From the IMG/VR virus record IMGVR_UViG_3300032223_002716, positions 1 to 58,033 of that record: DNA of 58,033 nucleotides. The stretch is one strand, 5' to 3'. Below, one piece after another: positions 54,721-58,033 of this stretch (the first letter of the stretch is position 1; every line of letters starts with the position of its first letter). The notes under the pieces were generated by a model that was not told the DNA's origin, did no database searches, and worked only from the letters and a program-made list of their open reading frames with translations. The translations under genes were made by a program, and so were the position numbers. The stretch is from a virus.

Positions 54721-55419
54721 ATGTCCGATATAAAAATATTAAAGGCTGGTCAATCTGGATTTGGATTTCTAATTGAATCTGACGCTGGTTTTATTAGTCC
54801 TAGTGATAATAGAAATAAACCTTTCATCACTGAGATGAAAAAATTAGATAGTGGTTCACATCCAAGTATGCACGAACCATTAATAGTATACGTAGTATTA
54901 CAAAAATGGGGAGTTAAAAACCGTAATGGTAGAATTTATCCAAAGAACATATTAGAGAGAGAGAACGAGAGGTATCAAGAACTAATTAGAGATAGAAGAG
55001 CTATTGGTGAATTAGACCATCCAGAATCATCTATTATTGCTGGTGATAGAATATCACACAATATCATTGAAACATGGTGGGAGAACAAAACTTTAATGGG
55101 TAAAATGGAGATATTAATGTCGCCAGGTTATATTAATTATGGTATTGTATCTACTAAAGGTGATGAAGTAGCAAACTTACTTAGAAATAATATTATGATA
55201 GGTGTATCATCTAGAGGGGTTGGTTCATTAAGAGAAATTAATGGTGAACAAGTTGTTCAAGATGACTTTGAAATTATCTGTTGGGATGTTGTAACTGCAC
55301 CAAGTACTCCAGGTTCATGGATGTTTAAAGATAAAGCTGAAGCTAGACCATTTAAAGAGTCTGTAGAAGGTAGAAAAGATTTATTAAGTGATGGTCTTGA
55401 TAAATTTTTATTAGACTAA
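54721..55419 (+). CDS. Prohead maturation protease (gp21-like, S80)
   Basis: A 232-residue peptidase of the T4 gp21 type. WGVKNRNGRIYPKNILEREN is the conserved N-terminal part, His100 in AIGELDHPESS and Ser163/164 in MIGVSSRGVGSL are the expected catalytic residues, and FEIICWDVVTAPSTPGSWMF closes the domain. It cleaves scaffold, capsid and packaged proteins after (L/I)xE during head maturation. This activity underlies the leader-peptide calls in this annotation. Confidence 0.95.
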   Translation: MSDIKILKAGQSGFGFLIESDAGFISPSDNRNKPFITEMKKLDSGSHPSMHEPLIVYVVLQKWGVKNRNGRIYPKNILERENERYQELIRDRRAIGELDHPESSIIAGDRISHNIIETWWENKTLMGKMEILMSPGYINYGIVSTKGDEVANLLRNNIMIGVSSRGVGSLREINGEQVVQDDFEIICWDVVTAPSTPGSWMFKDKAEARPFKESVEGRKDLLSDGLDKFLLD

Positions 55420-55555
55420 TAAAAATATTTTTAAAAAAATAAATTTTTTTTATTAAAAAAAGATTTTTACAAAAATAACACATATTTATTAACAAGTGGT
55501 AAGACTATTATCGCTATTAATAGATTATAAATAATAAATAAAAAATAAAAAAGAG
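55420..55555 (+). promoter_or_regulatory. AT-rich leader with late-type motif before scaffold gene
   Basis: A 136-nt intergenic region, very AT-rich. It contains CATATTTATTAACAAG at 55481-55496, a variant of the late-type motif, about 60 nt before the scaffold ATG, a longer leader than at other late genes. No ORF or hairpin of note. Confidence 0.4.
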
Positions 55556-56842
55556 ATGGCTGATAAAGACAAATCAATTATTGAACGTGCAATCTTGGAT
55601 GCTAAAAGAATTCAAGAAGCGTTAAATGCCAATACAAAAGAAATACTTCGTAGCGTAGCTAAAGAAGAAATTGATGGTATCGTGAAAGAATCTTTGGAAG
55701 AAGGTTTATATGAAGAAGAAGATGTTGTTGTTTCTGAAGCTGAAGAAATGGAAGAAGAAGAATCTAATGAATTCCCTGAAGGTGAAGAACAAGAAGAGGA
55801 AGAAGAAGAAGAATTAGAGGATGCTGATGAAGATTCTGAAGAAGAGGAAGAAGAAGACGTTGAAGATTTTGACTCAGAAGAAGGTGATGACCTTGAAGGT
55901 GATTACAATGCTGGAATGGATGCTGGTGCATCAGACGATGAGTTTGAATTAGATATGACTGACGCATCAGATGATGATGTTATCGCAGTTTACAAAAAGT
56001 TAACTGGTGATGACGAGATTGAAGTTGTATATGATGCTGAAGATGATGAGTTAGAAGTTAAAGTTACTGAACCAGGTGATTTCATTGTAAAAAATGTTTC
56101 TGCTGGGTCTGGTGCTGGAGCTGAAGATTTTGAAGATTCAGAAGATTATGGTTCAGAAGAAGGCTTTGAAGATGATTCTGAAGAAGAGGAAGACCTTGAT
56201 GAAATGATGTATGAAATCGAAATGGAAGAAGGTGAAGACTTAATGGAAGAAGAGTCTGAAGACGAAGAAGAAGATGAAGAGAAAGAAGAATTGGAAGAAC
56301 AAATTCCTAATACTGAAGGTAAAAAACATGAGTTAGTAGGTAAAGTAGATATTGGTCAACCTAGCCCATTTGGGAAATCTAAAAAATCTTTAGAAGAATC
56401 TGTATCTAAAAAAGCTCTTATTGAATCAGAAAATAAATATAAGTCTTTGTTAGCTGAGGCTAAAGAACTTAAAGGTAGAAATGAAGAATACAAAACTGCT
56501 CTTAAGACTTTTAGAACAATGTTAGCTGAAACGGTTGTTTACAATTCAAACTTAACTTATGTAACTAAGTTATTTATGGAACACTCAACTACTAAGGAAG
56601 AGAAACAAACTATCCTTAAAAGATTTGATGAAGAAGTATCAACACTTAAAGAGTCTCAAAGACTTTATAAAACTATCGTAAACGAATTATCTTCTAAAGC
56701 TCCTATTAAAGAGTCAATTGATAAAACGATTACTAAAGAAGTTGCTACTGGAACATCTAAACAATTAAATGAGTCGACTGCATATATCGACAAAGAAACA
56801 TCTAGAATAATGGACTTAATGAGAAGAGTCGAAAATAGATAA
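55556..56842 (+). CDS. Prohead scaffold core protein (gp22-like)
   Basis: A 428-residue, extremely acidic protein: residues 55-260 are mostly Glu/Asp (e.g. EEEEEEELEDADEDSEEEEE). The C-terminal 150 residues are a helical core domain (LAEAKELKGRNEEYKTALKT, LTYVTKLFMEHSTTKEEKQT) like that of gp22-type scaffolds. It is placed between the protease and capsid genes as in T4. Several (L/I)xE sites would allow digestion to peptides during maturation. The long acidic N-terminal region is much larger than in T4 gp22 (269 residues). Confidence 0.88.
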   Translation: MADKDKSIIERAILDAKRIQEALNANTKEILRSVAKEEIDGIVKESLEEGLYEEEDVVVSEAEEMEEEESNEFPEGEEQEEEEEEELEDADEDSEEEEEEDVEDFDSEEGDDLEGDYNAGMDAGASDDEFELDMTDASDDDVIAVYKKLTGDDEIEVVYDAEDDELEVKVTEPGDFIVKNVSAGSGAGAEDFEDSEDYGSEEGFEDDSEEEEDLDEMMYEIEMEEGEDLMEEESEDEEEDEEKEELEEQIPNTEGKKHELVGKVDIGQPSPFGKSKKSLEESVSKKALIESENKYKSLLAEAKELKGRNEEYKTALKTFRTMLAETVVYNSNLTYVTKLFMEHSTTKEEKQTILKRFDEEVSTLKESQRLYKTIVNELSSKAPIKESIDKTITKEVATGTSKQLNESTAYIDKETSRIMDLMRRVENR

Positions 56843-56875
56843 TAATAACAAATAATAAAATAAAAATAAATAATT

Positions 56876-58033
56876 ATGTCACAATTATTAAATTCAGGAT
56901 TAGTTGGTAACATTGGTTTAAACCACATGAAAGCTATCCGTACACAAACTCAACAAAAATGGGAATCTTTAGGATTCTTAGAAGGGTTGAAAGGTCATGT
57001 TAAAGAAAATATGGCTCAATTATTCGAGAACCAAGCTGGTTCTTTATTGACAGAGTCTACTACAACTGCATCTTCTGGTGCTTTCGAAACTGTAGTATTC
57101 CCTATCGTAAGACGTGTATTCTCTAAATTGTTAGCGAATGACATCGTATCTGTACAAGCTATGAACATGCCAATTGGTAAATTGTTCTTCTTCGTACCTC
57201 AAACATCTAGTCGTGTTGACCAAAATGGTGTTGCTGGTGATGCTTATGCTAACCCAATCTATTCTGCTCACACTGGTATGGCTTACAATGGTATTCCTTC
57301 TTGTGTAGTTGGTGCTGGTTGTGTTCCTACTCCATTCTTAGCTAAAAATCTTTACGATATTTACTACAATGATGGTTTATTTGACCAATCTAAAGGTACA
57401 TTAACTATCGTAGTTGGTACTGCTACATTTGCTACATTATCTGCTGGAAGTGTTTGGTCTGATTTAGCTGCTAATACTAGAATTTCTGCTTTAGCAACTG
57501 GAACTGACGGTTCTTTAAGAAGTGCTATCGTTAAATTATCAGGTTTCTCTTCTACTGCTCCAGGTAAATTAACTGGTCCAGATGGAAACGAACAAGATTC
57601 TGAGTCTTTCTTAGCTTCTTTAAAAGTAGTTAACGGTGGAACTGCATTAGTTGACCGTGATTCTGATACAGTTATCGCAGCTAACGCTGAGGTTCCTTTC
57701 AGATTAGTAACTCAAAGATATGGTAAAGGTATCGTTGATAAAAACTCTGTAACTGACGCTAACGGTGTTATCTACTTAGAGTTAGATTTCTCTCATCCTA
57801 TCAAACAAGGTGGTACTCAATCACATGATGGTTATGTAGGAGTTAACGCTGCTGCTGCTTCAATGTCTGCATTGACAGTATCTGCTTTCACATATTCTTG
57901 GGGACAATATGCAACTTTAGAGTTAGAAACTGAAATGGGAGAAATCTCTTTCAAATTAGACGAAGTTGTTGTTTCTGTTGAAGAAAGAAAATTACGTGCT
58001 ACTTGGTCTCCAGAGCTTGCTCAAGACGTTAGT
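56876..58033 (+). CDS. Major capsid protein (gp23-like), 3' partial
   Basis: The first 386 codons of a T4-type major capsid protein; the gene continues past the window. NQAGSLLTESTTTASSGAFE contains LLTE|S with cleavage expected after Glu60 (T4 gp23 is cut after residue 65 in FLTE|A). VFPIVRRVFSKLLANDIVSV and QAMNMPIGKLFFF match the gp23 start of the mature domain, and EERKLRATWSPELAQDVS matches gp23's region just before its 'ELAQDL' helix. Its codon choice is visibly less AT-rich than its neighbours, consistent with very high expression. Confidence 0.95.
   Translation, partial: MSQLLNSGLVGNIGLNHMKAIRTQTQQKWESLGFLEGLKGHVKENMAQLFENQAGSLLTESTTTASSGAFETVVFPIVRRVFSKLLANDIVSVQAMNMPIGKLFFFVPQTSSRVDQNGVAGDAYANPIYSAHTGMAYNGIPSCVVGAGCVPTPFLAKNLYDIYYNDGLFDQSKGTLTIVVGTATFATLSAGSVWSDLAANTRISALATGTDGSLRSAIVKLSGFSSTAPGKLTGPDGNEQDSESFLASLKVVNGGTALVDRDSDTVIAANAEVPFRLVTQRYGKGIVDKNSVTDANGVIYLELDFSHPIKQGGTQSHDGYVGVNAAAASMSALTVSAFTYSWGQYATLELETEMGEISFKLDEVVVSVEERKLRATWSPELAQDVS

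Noticed and set aside
55764-55967. Leu/His/Gln-rich minus-strand ORF opposite the scaffold gene
   Set aside because: It results from reading GAA/GAT-rich acidic codons on the opposite strand; no start context.
1-58033. CRISPR arrays, insertion sequences, integrase or attachment sites
   Set aside because: No regularly spaced repeats, transposase or recombinase motifs were seen. The only mobile element signs are the HNH gene and the homing endonuclease cassette.

Overview
The window looks like 58 kb of a large, AT-rich, tailed myovirus genome that infects a member of the Bacteroidota (probably a flavobacterium). Three things point there. The head genes are T4-like: large terminase, portal, prohead protease of peptidase family S80, acidic scaffold, and the start of a gp23-type capsid protein. 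Many intergenic regions carry Bacteroidota-type promoters (TTG/TTTG, 19-21 bp, TAnnTTTG). Several genes are host-flavoured, such as 'FSYGQ'-type signal peptides and a secreted protein with a type IX-secretion-like tail. There is no rRNA, integrase or CRISPR array, and genes are packed tightly with frequent 1-11 nt overlaps.

Layout. 1-934 (+): two late genes with capsid-targeting-like N-termini. 963-12940 (-): an accessory block holding an HNH endonuclease, a BCS1-like AAA ATPase, many small proteins, an outer-membrane barrel candidate, a thymidylate synthase split into two cistrons around an unrelated small gene, an SPFH protein, and a nicotinamide phosphoribosyltransferase plus PRPP-synthetase-like pair. 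13035-14051 (+): a GH24 lysozyme. 14048-16359 (-): a T9SS-like secreted protein and an RlpA-like protein. 16447-17527: tRNA-Arg(UCU), a degenerate tRNA-like gene, tRNA-Lys(UUU), and hairpin-rich noncoding DNA. 17528-20892 (-): coiled-coil protein, TibC-like heptosyltransferase, cREC and SLOG-like proteins. 20992-22208 (+): GH19 endolysin and an L,D-transpeptidase-like protein. 22236-25046 (-): phosphoesterase, lipoprotein and a nucleoside deoxyribosyltransferase-like protein. 25124-34915: mixed, mostly plus, with PcfJ-like protein, RNase H, phosphoesterase, a PD-(D/E)XK candidate, thioredoxin, and an ATPase-acetyltransferase gene disturbed by a homing endonuclease. 35635-38145 (-): full-length ClpC-like unfoldase. 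38246-42955 (+): KTSC and YceI proteins and a histidine kinase/response regulator operon. 43023-58033 (+): the head module, running off the window inside the capsid gene.

Two regulatory signals divide the genes. Host-sigma-like promoters precede the accessory genes. A different AT-rich motif, close to ATATTTATTAATAAA, lies just upstream of head genes, the lysozyme, the histidine kinase and several capsid-targeting-like genes, and is the best candidate for a late promoter. The prohead protease is encoded here, and its likely cleavage motif ((L/I)xE) recurs near the N-terminus of the capsid protein and of a set of otherwise unrelated proteins, which suggests a packaged internal-protein set. The most unusual items are the split thyA, two -1 frameshift-like junctions in homopolymers (A10 and T9), the homing endonuclease that duplicated its target gene's 3' end, the phage two-component system and the structured noncoding region beside the tRNAs. 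All functions come from reading translated sequence and recalled family motifs; no database search was run.
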